A stretch of 64,000 bases of DNA from Stenotrophomonas sp. SAU14A_NAIMI4_5 (GCF_003086795.1 NZ_CP026003.1:2840579-2904578); one strand, 5' to 3'. Positions 19,680 to 27,973 are shown, counted from the first letter of the stretch. A program made the numbers and translations. The notes: generated by a model not told the origin, from the letters alone.

Positions 19680-19757
19680 GGCTTGCTCGCTTGCTCGAGG
19701 CTGGCGGGGGGTAATCCCCCATTTTACCCCCTCCCCCGCCCGCAGGATCACAATCAT

Positions 19758-19790
19758 GGGGTCGGATCCCCTGCAGGGGGCTCTGACCCC
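19758..19790. repeat. GGGGTC-class palindromic repeat
   Basis: One unit of the family seen at 3861-3949: arms GGGGTCGGATCCC and GGGCTCTGACCCC around a short loop. It lies between divergent fumarase and ECF41 genes, ending eight bases before the ECF41-type promoter. Confidence 0.75.
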
Positions 19791-19797
19791 ACCCACC

Positions 19798-19824
19798 TGT
19801 CACGATTGCTCCCTCCCCGGCGTC
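19798..19824 (+). promoter_or_regulatory. ECF41-type promoter of the sigma-factor gene
   Basis: TGTCACG (19798-19804), 16-nt spacer, CGTC (19821-19824). The published ECF41 recognition motif is a TGTCACA-like -35 and CGTC -10; an identical arrangement lies at 20697-20723. The sigma ATG is only nine bases beyond CGTC and has no Shine-Dalgarno sequence, so the transcript is likely leaderless or nearly so. Confidence 0.75.
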
Positions 19825-19833
19825 CTGGTCGAC

Positions 19834-20730
19834 ATGAACACTGAATCCGCCTTCCAGACCCACCGCCCGCGCCTGATGGCGCTGGCCTACCGCCTGCTGG
19901 GCAGCCGCAGCGATGCCGAGGACGTGGTCCAGGATGCCTGGCTGCGCTGGTCCGGCGCCGATCCGGCCGCCGTGCGCGACCCCGAGGCCTGGCTGGTCAC
20001 CACAACCACCCGGCTGGGCCTGGACCGCCTGCGTACGGCCCGGCGCGAGCGGGTCCACTACGTTGGCCCGTGGCTGGCTGAACCGCTGGAGATCAGCCTG
20101 GCCGCAGAACCGGCCAGCGACCCGGCGGTGGCCCATGCCCGCGCCGACGAGGTCTCGGTGGCCTTCCTGACCCTGCTGGAGCAGCTGGGCCCGGAGGAAC
20201 GCGCCGCCTTCCTGCTGAAGGAGGCCTTCGACCACGACTACCGGCAGATCGCCGCGCTGCTCGGCCTGACCGAGGCCAACTGCCGCCAGCTGGTGCACCG
20301 GGCGAAGCAGCGCCTGCAGGCGGGCCGGCCGCGCTTCAACGCCGATACCGGCCAGCACCGGCAGCTGCTGGCGCGCTTCATGGACGCCACCCAGCGTGGC
20401 GACAGCGAGGCCATCCAGGCGCTGCTGCATGCCAACGCACGGCTGGTGTCCGATGGCGGCGGCGTGGTCACCGCGGCGGTGCGCCCGCTGCTGGGCGCCG
20501 AACGCATCGGCCGCCTGTTCTGGGCCATCGCGCGCCGCGGCCTGGGCCACACCGCCCAGCTGGGCTGGGTCAATGGCGAGCCGGCGATCCTGCGCTTCCT
20601 CGGCGACCAGCTGCACTCGGTGACCACCATCGAGGTGGCCGAGGGCCGCATCGCCAACGTGTACAGCGTGCTCAATCCGGAAAAACTGCGCGGGCGTGTC
20701 ACGAACGCGGACGGCCCGGCGTCCTTGTAG
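19834..20730 (+). CDS. ECF41-family sigma factor with SnoaL-like C-terminal domain
   Basis: RNA polymerase sigma-70-family factor of 298 aa. Region 2 (RLMALAYRLLGSRSDAEDVVQDAWLRW) and region 4 (YRQIAALLGLTEANCRQLVHRAKQRL) are followed by a C-terminal extension of about 120 aa with a SnoaL/NTF2-like fold. The extension carries a DGGG motif (VSDGGGVVTAAV) and an NPEKL motif (SVLNPEKLRG), the two signatures of ECF41 factors. In that group the extension, not a separate anti-sigma factor, controls activity. The gene has its own TGTCACG/CGTC promoter, implying autoregulation. It is followed by the typical ECF41 partner, an AhpD/CMD protein. Confidence 0.92.
   Translation: MNTESAFQTHRPRLMALAYRLLGSRSDAEDVVQDAWLRWSGADPAAVRDPEAWLVTTTTRLGLDRLRTARRERVHYVGPWLAEPLEISLAAEPASDPAVAHARADEVSVAFLTLLEQLGPEERAAFLLKEAFDHDYRQIAALLGLTEANCRQLVHRAKQRLQAGRPRFNADTGQHRQLLARFMDATQRGDSEAIQALLHANARLVSDGGGVVTAAVRPLLGAERIGRLFWAIARRGLGHTAQLGWVNGEPAILRFLGDQLHSVTTIEVAEGRIANVYSVLNPEKLRGRVTNADGPASL
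20697..20723 (+). promoter_or_regulatory. ECF41-type promoter of the AhpD-like gene
   Basis: TGTCACG (20697-20703), 16-nt spacer, CGTC (20720-20723), inside the last codons of the sigma-factor gene. Motif and spacing are the same as at 19798-19824. The leader of about 35 nt contains a perfect 9-bp inverted repeat (GACGGCCAC/GTGGCCGTC) and a GGAG ahead of the ATG. Confidence 0.75.
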
Positions 20731-20766
20731 TGAAAGACGGCCACCGTGGCCGTCGTGGAGCTGAAA

Positions 20767-21216
20767 ATGTCCGACCATGCCTCTCCCCGCGTCCCCTATA
20801 CCCGCCTGGCCGCTGATGCGTTCAAGGGCCTGCTGGCCACCAGCAAGGCAGTGCATGACAGTTCGATCGACCCGACGCTGATGGAATTGCTGTTCCTGCG
20901 CGTGTCCCAGCTCAACGGCTGCGGCTACTGCATGGACATGCACGGCACCGCGCTGCGCAAGGGAGGCATCGAGCCGCGCAAGCTGGACACGCTGCCGGCC
21001 TGGCACGAAAGCCGTTTCTTCGATGCGCGCGAACGTGCGGCGCTGGGCTGGGCCGAGGCGCTGACCCGCTTGACCGACGGCGCGCCGTCGCAGGCGGCGT
21101 TCGATGCGCTGGCACCGCACTTCGATGAGAAGGGCATCAGTGACCTGAGCATGGGCATTGCGGTGATCAATGCCTGGAACCGGCTGGGTGCCGGGCTGCT
21201 GCCGCCGCTGCCGTGA
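20767..21216 (+). CDS. carboxymuconolactone decarboxylase/AhpD-like protein
   Basis: A 149-aa all-helical alkylhydroperoxidase-like protein. The redox motif CGYC (Cys52, Cys55) with His59 in GCGYCMDMHG matches AhpD-type peroxidase active sites. The ATG at 20767 has GGAG eight bases upstream. The gene directly follows the ECF41 sigma factor and has its own matching promoter. CMD proteins are the usual targets of ECF41 factors, so the pair probably responds to peroxide or another oxidant; the inducing signal is not known. Confidence 0.92.
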   Translation: MSDHASPRVPYTRLAADAFKGLLATSKAVHDSSIDPTLMELLFLRVSQLNGCGYCMDMHGTALRKGGIEPRKLDTLPAWHESRFFDARERAALGWAEALTRLTDGAPSQAAFDALAPHFDEKGISDLSMGIAVINAWNRLGAGLLPPLP

Positions 21217-21290
21217 TCCGCTGACACGCGAATTGACAACATCACAGGGGGCCGGCACCTTTGCTGGCCGCCCGCGGATGGAAACCGCCG

Positions 21291-22115
21291 ATGCAGCCTG
21301 GAACCGATGCCCCGATCAGCAAAGCGGCCCTGAGGGCCCTGCAGCAGTATTCAGATCGGGAGGACGCGCCCCCCGACCTGCTGGCCACGCTGGAGGAGCT
21401 GGGACTGTTGTGGCCGGTGGAGACGCCCGATCACGCTACGCTGCAGGCGCGCATGTTCAACGCTTACGCACAGGCCAGCCAGTCGCACGTGGTGGACAAC
21501 TTCATCCTGGGCGTGGAGGAGAATCGTCCCGAGTTGCGCGCTGGCTTGTCCGCATATTCGTTCATGCAGCACTTCCCGCGCCACGAAGAAGCGCCGCATC
21601 CCTCGCATGCGTGCCGGGTGTGCGGGCGCCAGAGCAATGACACCTTCGACCCCACCTGGCTGAGCGCGGTGACATACACAGCCGGGGCGGTGATCGGTGG
21701 CGGCATGGATCTCATCACCTTCGTGCTGGAGCACCAGAACCGCACCGCGCACCGGCGTCCCGCCTCCACCAGCACGCTGGTCGCGCTGCTGCGGCTGCTG
21801 CATCATGACGCGGCACCGGGCGACACCCCCGCGCGCGTGCTGAAGCGGGTGCGCAGCGTTCCAGGTTTGAAGGTGACGGTGGAGCAGGCCGGCCACCTCC
21901 TCGAGGTGCTGGGCCATGCCGGCCTGCTGCGGACGCCCGAGCATCCAGGTTTGGCACAACGCTTTGTCAACGTGGGGCTGGTGCCATCCAGATCGCATTC
22001 CTCCGACTGGAGCTACCCGGTGGATTTCTGGACCGGCAGGCACGGGGTCGATGCGGCAGCCCTGAAACAGTGGTTCGGTGACTACCCCGAGGTGATGGGG
22101 GTGCTGGAGCCTTGA
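21291..22115 (+). CDS. conserved-looking protein of unknown function
   Basis: A 274-aa soluble protein that I do not recognise. It has two visible halves. The N-terminal half is helical and contains a CRVC pair (SHACRVCGRQSND, about 107-119) that could bind zinc. The C-terminal half resembles a winged-helix-like region (ARVLKRVRSVPGLKVTVEQAGHLLEVLGHAGLL). The start at 21291 (MQPGTDAP) is the first ATG with a purine-rich leader; a TTG 30 bases upstream is possible. Codon use matches its neighbours, so recent transfer is not evident. It lies between the ECF41 pair and an ABC exporter. Confidence 0.65.
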   Translation: MQPGTDAPISKAALRALQQYSDREDAPPDLLATLEELGLLWPVETPDHATLQARMFNAYAQASQSHVVDNFILGVEENRPELRAGLSAYSFMQHFPRHEEAPHPSHACRVCGRQSNDTFDPTWLSAVTYTAGAVIGGGMDLITFVLEHQNRTAHRRPASTSTLVALLRLLHHDAAPGDTPARVLKRVRSVPGLKVTVEQAGHLLEVLGHAGLLRTPEHPGLAQRFVNVGLVPSRSHSSDWSYPVDFWTGRHGVDAAALKQWFGDYPEVMGVLEP

Positions 22116-22164
22116 CCCCACCGTTCATCGCTCCACCACGTCGCAGCTGCGCACAATAACGGGT

Positions 22165-24036
22165 ATGCCCGCTCCCTCCACCGTCGGCACTGTCACGGCC
22201 ACCAAACCCAGCCTGCGCCAGCGCTTCAAGGCGATGCGCAACCTGCCGCCCTTCCTGCGCCAGGTGTGGCAGACCAGCCCTGCGCTGACCCTCACCAGCC
22301 TCGGCCTGCGCCTGATCCGTGCGTTGCTGCCGGTGGCGATGCTGTACGTGGGCAAGCTCATCATCGATACCGCGCTGCACCTGAGCCAGCACGGGGCCGG
22401 CTTCCCGCCACTGGGCGAGGCGCTTTCCAGTGGCCTGTTGAATCCGCTGCTGGGCCTGCTGGCGCTGGAATTCGGCCTGGCCATCGCCTCCGACCTGCTC
22501 GGCCGGCTGGTCAGCTATGCCGATGCGCTGCTGTCGGAACTGTTCGCCAACGCCACCAGCGTGCGCCTGATGGAACACGCTGCCACGCTGGACCTGGAGG
22601 ACTTCGAAGACCCCGACCTGCAGGACAAGCTGGACCGTGCGCGGCGCCAGACCATGGGCCGGATGAACCTGATGAGCCAGCTGTTCGGCCAGGTGCAGGA
22701 CGCGATCACGGTGGCCAGCCTGGCGGTCGGCCTGCTGGTCTATGCGCCGTGGCTGATCCTGCTGCTGGCGCTGGCGCTGGTGCCGGCCTTCATCGGCGAA
22801 TCGCATTTCAACGCCGCCGGCTACAGCCTCAACTTCCTGTGGACGCCCGAGCGGCGCCAGCTGGACTACCTGCGCCAGCTTGGCGCCAGCGTGGAAACGG
22901 CCAAGGAAGTAAAGATCTTCAACCTGCACCGCTTCCTGGTGGAGCGCTACCGGCGGCTGTCGGCGGCGCTGTTCCTGGCCAACCGTGCGCTGGCGCGGCG
23001 GCGCGCGTTCTGGGGCACGGTGCTGGCCGCGCTGGGCACGCTGGGTTACTACACCGCCTATGCCTATATCGCCTGGCGCACGGTGCGCGGCGATTTCTCG
23101 ATCGGCGACCTGACTTTCCTCGCCGGCAGTTTCCTGCGCCTGCGCCAGCTGCTGGAGGGCCTGCTGATCGGCTTCTCGCAGGTGGCCAGCCAGGCGCTGT
23201 ACCTGGACGACCTGTATTCGTTCTTCCAGATCGAACCGGAAATCCATTCGCGCGAGGGCGCGGTGGCCGTGCCGCGGCCGATCCAGCAGGGCTTCGTGTT
23301 CAAGAACGTCGGCTTCCGTTACCCCGATGCCGAGCAGTGGGCGGTGCGCCACCTCGATTTCCAGCTGCAGGCCGGTGAGGTGCTGGCGTTGGTGGGCGAG
23401 AACGGCGCCGGCAAGACCACCCTGGTGAAGCTGCTGGCGCGCCTGTACGAACCGGACGAAGGCCGCATCCTGCTCGATGGCCGCGACCTGCGCGACTACG
23501 ACCTGGACGACCTGCGCGCCAACCTGGGCGTGATCTTCCAGGACTTCGTGCGCTACAACCTCACCGCCGGCGAGAACATCGGCGTTGGCCAGGTGGAGGC
23601 CATGGCCGACCAGGCGCGCATCGCCGATGCCGCGCGCCGGGGCATGGCCGAAGAGGTGATCGATGCCCTGCCCGGCGGCTACGAGCAGCTGATCGGCCGC
23701 CGCTTCAAGCAGGGCGTGGACCTGTCCGGCGGGCAGTGGCAGAAGATCGCCATCGCCCGCGCGTGGATGCGCGACGCGCAGGTGATGATCCTCGACGAAC
23801 CGACCGCCGCGCTCGACGCCCGCGCCGAATTCGAGGTGTTCCAGCGCTTCCGCGAACTGGCCGACCGGCGCACCGCCGTGCTGATCTCGCACCGTTTTTC
23901 CTCGGTGCGCATGGCCGACCGCATCCTGGTGCTGGCCGAGGGCCGGCTGGAGGCCAGCGGCACCCACGAGGAGCTGATGGCCCAAGGCGGGCGCTATGCC
24001 GAGCTGTTCGAACTGCAGGCCGCCGGGTATCGCTGA
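22165..24036 (+). CDS. ABC exporter, fused membrane and ATPase domains
   Basis: Inner-membrane ABC half-transporter of 623 aa. A long transmembrane domain with about six helices (residues 40-330) is followed by an ATPase domain. This has Walker A GENGAGKTTLVKLL, a Q-loop region VIFQDFVRYNLT, signature LSGGQWQKIAIARA, Walker B VMILDEPTAALD and the switch His in LISHRFS. Half-transporters act as homodimers exporting lipids, drugs or peptides; the substrate is unknown. No Shine-Dalgarno sequence precedes the ATG, and an AATAAC stretch just upstream could be a -10 for a leaderless mRNA. Confidence 0.92.
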   Translation: MPAPSTVGTVTATKPSLRQRFKAMRNLPPFLRQVWQTSPALTLTSLGLRLIRALLPVAMLYVGKLIIDTALHLSQHGAGFPPLGEALSSGLLNPLLGLLALEFGLAIASDLLGRLVSYADALLSELFANATSVRLMEHAATLDLEDFEDPDLQDKLDRARRQTMGRMNLMSQLFGQVQDAITVASLAVGLLVYAPWLILLLALALVPAFIGESHFNAAGYSLNFLWTPERRQLDYLRQLGASVETAKEVKIFNLHRFLVERYRRLSAALFLANRALARRRAFWGTVLAALGTLGYYTAYAYIAWRTVRGDFSIGDLTFLAGSFLRLRQLLEGLLIGFSQVASQALYLDDLYSFFQIEPEIHSREGAVAVPRPIQQGFVFKNVGFRYPDAEQWAVRHLDFQLQAGEVLALVGENGAGKTTLVKLLARLYEPDEGRILLDGRDLRDYDLDDLRANLGVIFQDFVRYNLTAGENIGVGQVEAMADQARIADAARRGMAEEVIDALPGGYEQLIGRRFKQGVDLSGGQWQKIAIARAWMRDAQVMILDEPTAALDARAEFEVFQRFRELADRRTAVLISHRFSSVRMADRILVLAEGRLEASGTHEELMAQGGRYAELFELQAAGYR

Positions 24037-24043
24037 CCGGCCC

Positions 24044-24096
24044 TGAGAACGCCTCTCGTTCCGGATAATGAGAACCCCTCTCATTTGAGGTAGAAT
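24044..24096 (+). promoter_or_regulatory. fpr promoter with tandem palindromic boxes
   Basis: Two similar inverted repeats 25 bp apart match TGAGAACNCCTCTCNTT. The downstream one is a perfect 7-5-7 palindrome, AATGAGA-ACCCC-TCTCATT (24067-24085). A TAGAAT -10 follows at 24091-24096, so the palindrome covers the -35 position. The size and the AATGAGA arm resemble a Fur-type operator, but the regulator is not certain. Confidence 0.5.
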
Positions 24097-24130
24097 GGCC
24101 GGGACGAATCCATTGCCTGAATGTGCCCCC

Positions 24131-24910
24131 ATGTCTTCCGCTTTCGGCGCCGAAACGGTGCTTGAGGTCCGCCACTGGACCGATGCCTACTTCAGTTTCA
24201 CCCTCACCCGCGACAGCGGCTTCCGTTTCGAGAACGGCCAGTTCGTGATGATCGGCCTGGAGACCGAGGCGCGGCCGCTGCTGCGCGCGTACTCCATCGC
24301 CAGCGCCAACTGGGAAGAACACCTGGAGTTCTTCAGCATCAAGGTGCAGGACGGCCCGCTGACCTCGCGCCTGCAGCACATCAAGCCGGGCGACAAGGTG
24401 CTGGTCGGCAAGAAGCCCACCGGCACCCTGCTGATCAGCGACCTGCACCCGGGCAAGAACCTGTACCTGCTGGGTACCGGCACCGGCATGGCGCCGTGGC
24501 TGTCGGTCATCAAGGACCCGGAAACCTACGAGCGCTTCGAGAAGGTGATCCTCTGCCACGGCGTGCGCTACGAGAAAGACCTGGCCTACCGCGATTACTT
24601 CGAGAAGGAACTGCGTGAGCACGAGTTCCTCGGCGAGATGATCGGCGACAAGCTGCTGTACTACCCGGCCGTCACCCGCGAGCCGTTCGCCAACCAGGGC
24701 CGCCTGACCCAGCTGATGGAAAGCGGCGAGATGCAGCGCACCCTGGGCCTGCCGGAACTGAGCCCGGAGAACGACCGCGCGATGATCTGCGGCAGCCCGC
24801 AGATGCTGGCCGACCTGCGCACCGTGCTCGACGCGCGTGGCTTCCAGGTCTCGCCGCGTATCGGCCAGCCCGGCCACTACGTGTTCGAACGCGCCTTCGT
24901 CGAGAAGTAA
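24131..24910 (+). CDS. fpr: ferredoxin/flavodoxin-NADP+ reductase
   Basis: FAD enzyme of 259 aa that exchanges electrons between NADPH and ferredoxin or flavodoxin. The FAD motif RAYSIASAN (62-70), the NADP-binding GTGTGMAPWLSVIKDPE (about 117-133) and the C-terminal HYVFERAFVEK ending are those of proteobacterial Fpr. Such enzymes support oxidative-stress responses, heme breakdown and Fe-S cluster repair. The ATG at 24131 is preferred over an in-frame start 36 bases upstream. Two palindromic boxes overlap its promoter and suggest iron- or stress-dependent control. Confidence 0.95.
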   Translation: MSSAFGAETVLEVRHWTDAYFSFTLTRDSGFRFENGQFVMIGLETEARPLLRAYSIASANWEEHLEFFSIKVQDGPLTSRLQHIKPGDKVLVGKKPTGTLLISDLHPGKNLYLLGTGTGMAPWLSVIKDPETYERFEKVILCHGVRYEKDLAYRDYFEKELREHEFLGEMIGDKLLYYPAVTREPFANQGRLTQLMESGEMQRTLGLPELSPENDRAMICGSPQMLADLRTVLDARGFQVSPRIGQPGHYVFERAFVEK

Positions 24911-24918
24911 GGCACCTC

Positions 24919-25065
24919 GGTAGCGCCGGGCCATGCCCGGCGGATGAGTCAGTAGAGCCGAGCCTATGCTCGGCTTGCGCGCGAAGCGCGCCTGCATCGT
25001 TCGCCGAACAGCAGCCGAGCATGGGCTCGGCTCTACGGGAATGCCGGCCAGCGGCCGGCACTACC
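24919..25065. repeat. cluster of four GTAG-type palindromes
   Basis: In order: a GTAGCGCCGGGCC-class unit (24919-24945), a GTAGAGCCGAGCC-class unit (24952-24975), its inverted partner (25013-25036) and a minus-strand GTAG unit with core GCCGGCCAGCGGCC (25041-25065). The whole gap between the convergent fpr and glutathione peroxidase genes is made of these repeats. Confidence 0.85.
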
Positions 25066-25070
25066 CTCGT

Positions 25071-25550
25071 TCAGAGCAGCGCTTCGATCGCGCTGCGCAG
25101 CTGTTCCGGTGCGGTGGTCGGCGCATAGCGCGCCACCACCTGGCCCTGGCGGTCGAGCAGGAACTTGCTGAAGTTCCATTTGATGCGGGCGATGCCCAGC
25201 AGGCCGCGCTTCTCGTGCGACAGCCAGTGCCACAGCGGATCGGCGCCCTCGCCTTTGACCTCGATCTTCTGCGAAAGCGGGAAGCTGACCGGGTAATCGA
25301 GCGAACAGAACTGGCGGATCTGCGCCGCGTCGCCAGGCTCCTGCGCACCGAACTGGTTGCAGGGGAAGCCGACCACCACCAGGCCACGGTCGCGGTAGTC
25401 CTGCCACAGCTGTTCCAGGCCGGTGTACTGCGGGGTGAAGCCGCAGCGGCTGGCGACGTTGACCAGCAGCAGCGGCCGGCCCTGGTACTGCGCCAATGCC
25501 TGCGGCTGGCCATCCAGGTCCACGAAACCGAAGTCGAAGGCGTTGGGCAT
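25071..25550 (-). CDS. glutathione peroxidase family thiol peroxidase
   Basis: Thioredoxin-fold peroxidase of 159 aa that reduces hydroperoxides with glutathione or thioredoxin. The catalytic tetrad is visible: Cys36 (ASRCGFTPQY), Gln70 (FPCNQFGAQEPG), Trp125 and Asn126 (KWNFSKFLLD). A cysteine, not selenocysteine, form. The start at 25550 (MPNAFDFGFV) was chosen over an open extension. It is divergent from the M3 peptidase gene with 140 bp between. Confidence 0.94.
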   Translation of the reverse strand: MPNAFDFGFVDLDGQPQALAQYQGRPLLLVNVASRCGFTPQYTGLEQLWQDYRDRGLVVVGFPCNQFGAQEPGDAAQIRQFCSLDYPVSFPLSQKIEVKGEGADPLWHWLSHEKRGLLGIARIKWNFSKFLLDRQGQVVARYAPTTAPEQLRSAIEALL

Positions 25551-25690
25551 GGCGTACCGTCCGGAGGGGGAGCCCCATGGTAATCGCAGGCCGCGCCGGT
25601 TTGCGCCGCCGGGCATGCCTTTTGACACAAGTGGCGCGCTGGCCGGGCGGGTTAACCTCGGGCACTTGTCTGTCTTACCGGAGTACCGCC

Positions 25691-27859
25691 TTGACCACCC
25701 GCCTTGCCCTTGCCGTGGCCATGACCCTCGGCCTTGCCCTGCCCGCCTATTCGGCCAGCGCCGCCGCCCCGGCCGCTGCCGCCAACGCCCAGCAGGCCAA
25801 CCCGTTCTTCGCCGACAGCCCGCTGCCGCTGCACTTCCCGCAGTTCGACAAGATCAAGGACAGCGACTTCGCCCCGGCCTTCGACGCCGGCATGGCGCAG
25901 CAGCTGAAGGAAGTGGAGGCGATCGCCAACACCAAGGCCAAGCCGACCTTCGACAACACCATCATCGCCCTGGAAAAGAGCGGTGACGTGCTGGACCGTG
26001 CGACCACCGTGTTCTTCAGTCTGGTCGGCGCCGATACCAACGATGCGCGCAAGAAGCTGCAGGCCGACTACTCGGCGAAGTTCGCCGCGCACAGCGATGC
26101 GATCGCGCTGAACGGCAAGCTGTTCGCCCGCATCCAGGCGCTGTATGACACCCGCAGCCAGCTGGGCCTGGACGCCGAAGGCGTGCGCCTGGTCGAGAAG
26201 TACTACGACAACTACGTGCGCTCCGGCGCCAAGCTGTCCGAGGCCGACAAGGCCACGCTGAAGACCATGAACGCCGAGCTGGCCAACCTGGGCACCAAGT
26301 TCAGCCAGAACGTGCAGTCCGAAGTGAACGCCTCGGCGATCACCGTCGACGACGTCAAGCAGCTCGACGGCCTGTCCCAGGAACAGATCGCCGCCGCCGC
26401 CGAAGCCGCCAAGGCCCGCGGCCTGGACGGCAAGTACGTGATCACCCTGCTCAACACCACCGGCCAGCCGCCGCTGACCAACCTGGCCAACCGCGCGCTG
26501 CGCCAGAAGATCTACGAAGCCTCGATCACCCGTGGCAGCCGCGGCGGTGAGTTCGACAACACCGCCCTGGTCTCGCGCATCATGCAGCTGCGCGCCGACA
26601 AGGCGAAGCTGATGGGCTTCCCGAACTTCGCCGCGTACAACCTGACCAACCAGACCGCGAAGAACCCCGAAGCCGTCAACGCGATGCTGGGCAAGCTGGC
26701 CCCGGCCGCCGTGGCCAACGCCAAGCGCGAAGCCGCCGACCTGCAGGCGATGATCGACAAGGAACAGAAGGCCGCCGGCAAGAAGACCTTCGCCCTGGAG
26801 CCGTGGGACTGGGCGTTCTACAGCGAGAAGGTGCGCCAGGCCAAGTACAACTTCGACGAATCCCAGCTCAAGCCGTACTTCGAGATGAAGAACGTGCTGG
26901 AGAACGGCGTGTTCTTCGCCGCCAACCAGGAATTCGGCCTGACCTTCAAGCAGCGCACCGACCTGCCGGTGTACCACGACGACGTCACCGTCTATGACGT
27001 GTTCGATGCCGACGGCAGCCAGCTGGCGATCTTCATCTTCGACCCGTACGCGCGTGCCTCCAAGCGCGGTGGCGCCTGGATGAACTCCTACGTCTCGCAG
27101 TCCAAGCTGACCGGCTTCAAGCCGGTGGTCGCCAACCACCTCAACATCCCCAAGCCGCCGGCCGGCCAGCCGACCCTGCTGACCTGGGATGAGGTGAGCA
27201 CCACCTTCCACGAATTCGGCCACGCCCTGCACGGCATGTTCTCCAACGTGAAGTACCCGTACTTCTCGGGCACCGCCGTGCCGCGCGACTTCGTCGAGTT
27301 CCCCTCGCAGGTCAACGAAATGTGGGCCGACAACCCGGCCATCCTGAAGAACTACGCCAAGCACTACCAGAACGGTTCGGCGATGCCGCAGGCGCTGCTG
27401 GACAAGGTGCTGGCCGCGGCCAAGTTCAACCAGGGCTTTGCCACCACCGAGTACCTGGGTGCGGCGATGCTGGACCAGAACTGGCACCAGCTGGCGGCCG
27501 ACAAGGTGCCGGCAGCCAAGGACGTGATGGCCTTCGAGCGCGCCGCGCTGGAGAAGGACGGCATCTACTACGCGCCGGTTCCGCCGCGCTACCGTACCCC
27601 GTACTTCAGCCACATCATGGGCGGCTACTCGGCCGGCTACTACGCCTACATCTGGTCGGAAGTGCTGGACGCCAACACCCAGAAGTGGTTCAAGGACAAC
27701 GGTGGCCTCAGCCGCAAGAACGGCGACCACTTCCGCGCGACCCTGCTGTCCAAGGGCGGCAGCGTGGATGCCATGCAGCTGTTCCGCGATTTCGCCGGCC
27801 ACGAGCCGCAGATCGAACCGCTGCTGGAAAAGCGTGGCCTGACCGGCGCCGGCAACTGA
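25691..27859 (+). CDS. dcp: peptidyl-dipeptidase Dcp (M3 metallopeptidase), periplasmic
   Basis: Zinc oligopeptidase of 722 aa that removes C-terminal dipeptides. The zinc motif HEFGHALHG begins at His507, with the downstream Glu ligand in FPSQVNEMW. TTG at 25691 is taken as start: GGAG lies seven bases upstream and it adds a clean signal peptide (TTRLALAVAMTLGLALPAYSASA) that an ATG at 25721 would destroy. The protein is therefore exported, unlike cytosolic oligopeptidase A. It probably works on short peptides in the periplasm. A strong terminator follows. Confidence 0.93.
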   Translation: MTTRLALAVAMTLGLALPAYSASAAAPAAAANAQQANPFFADSPLPLHFPQFDKIKDSDFAPAFDAGMAQQLKEVEAIANTKAKPTFDNTIIALEKSGDVLDRATTVFFSLVGADTNDARKKLQADYSAKFAAHSDAIALNGKLFARIQALYDTRSQLGLDAEGVRLVEKYYDNYVRSGAKLSEADKATLKTMNAELANLGTKFSQNVQSEVNASAITVDDVKQLDGLSQEQIAAAAEAAKARGLDGKYVITLLNTTGQPPLTNLANRALRQKIYEASITRGSRGGEFDNTALVSRIMQLRADKAKLMGFPNFAAYNLTNQTAKNPEAVNAMLGKLAPAAVANAKREAADLQAMIDKEQKAAGKKTFALEPWDWAFYSEKVRQAKYNFDESQLKPYFEMKNVLENGVFFAANQEFGLTFKQRTDLPVYHDDVTVYDVFDADGSQLAIFIFDPYARASKRGGAWMNSYVSQSKLTGFKPVVANHLNIPKPPAGQPTLLTWDEVSTTFHEFGHALHGMFSNVKYPYFSGTAVPRDFVEFPSQVNEMWADNPAILKNYAKHYQNGSAMPQALLDKVLAAAKFNQGFATTEYLGAAMLDQNWHQLAADKVPAAKDVMAFERAALEKDGIYYAPVPPRYRTPYFSHIMGGYSAGYYAYIWSEVLDANTQKWFKDNGGLSRKNGDHFRATLLSKGGSVDAMQLFRDFAGHEPQIEPLLEKRGLTGAGN

Positions 27860-27883
27860 TCGCCCGCGCGGTAGCGTGAAATG

Positions 27884-27913
27884 AAAACCGCCCGGGAAAC
27901 CGGGCGGTTTTTT
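27884..27913 (+). terminator. rho-independent terminator of the M3 peptidase gene
   Basis: AAAACCGCCCG, six-base loop, CGGGCGG followed by TTTTTT, 25 bases after the stop codon. Confidence 0.92.
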
Positions 27914-27921
27914 GTTGGGAT

Positions 27922-27973
27922 GGGGTCAGAGCCCGGGGTCGGATCCCTTTCCAACGGAAAGGGCTCCGACCCC
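27922..27973. repeat. GGGGTC-class palindromic repeat
   Basis: A partial unit GGGGTCAGAGCCC abuts a complete hairpin, GGGGTCGGATCCC to GGGCTCCGACCCC, around AACG. It lies between the convergent peptidase and cfa genes and may stop cfa transcripts. Confidence 0.75.

Noticed and set aside
19680..19796. N-terminal extension of class I fumarase
   Set aside because: It would translate the GGGGTC-class repeat. The family's N-terminus matches the GTG start at 19679.
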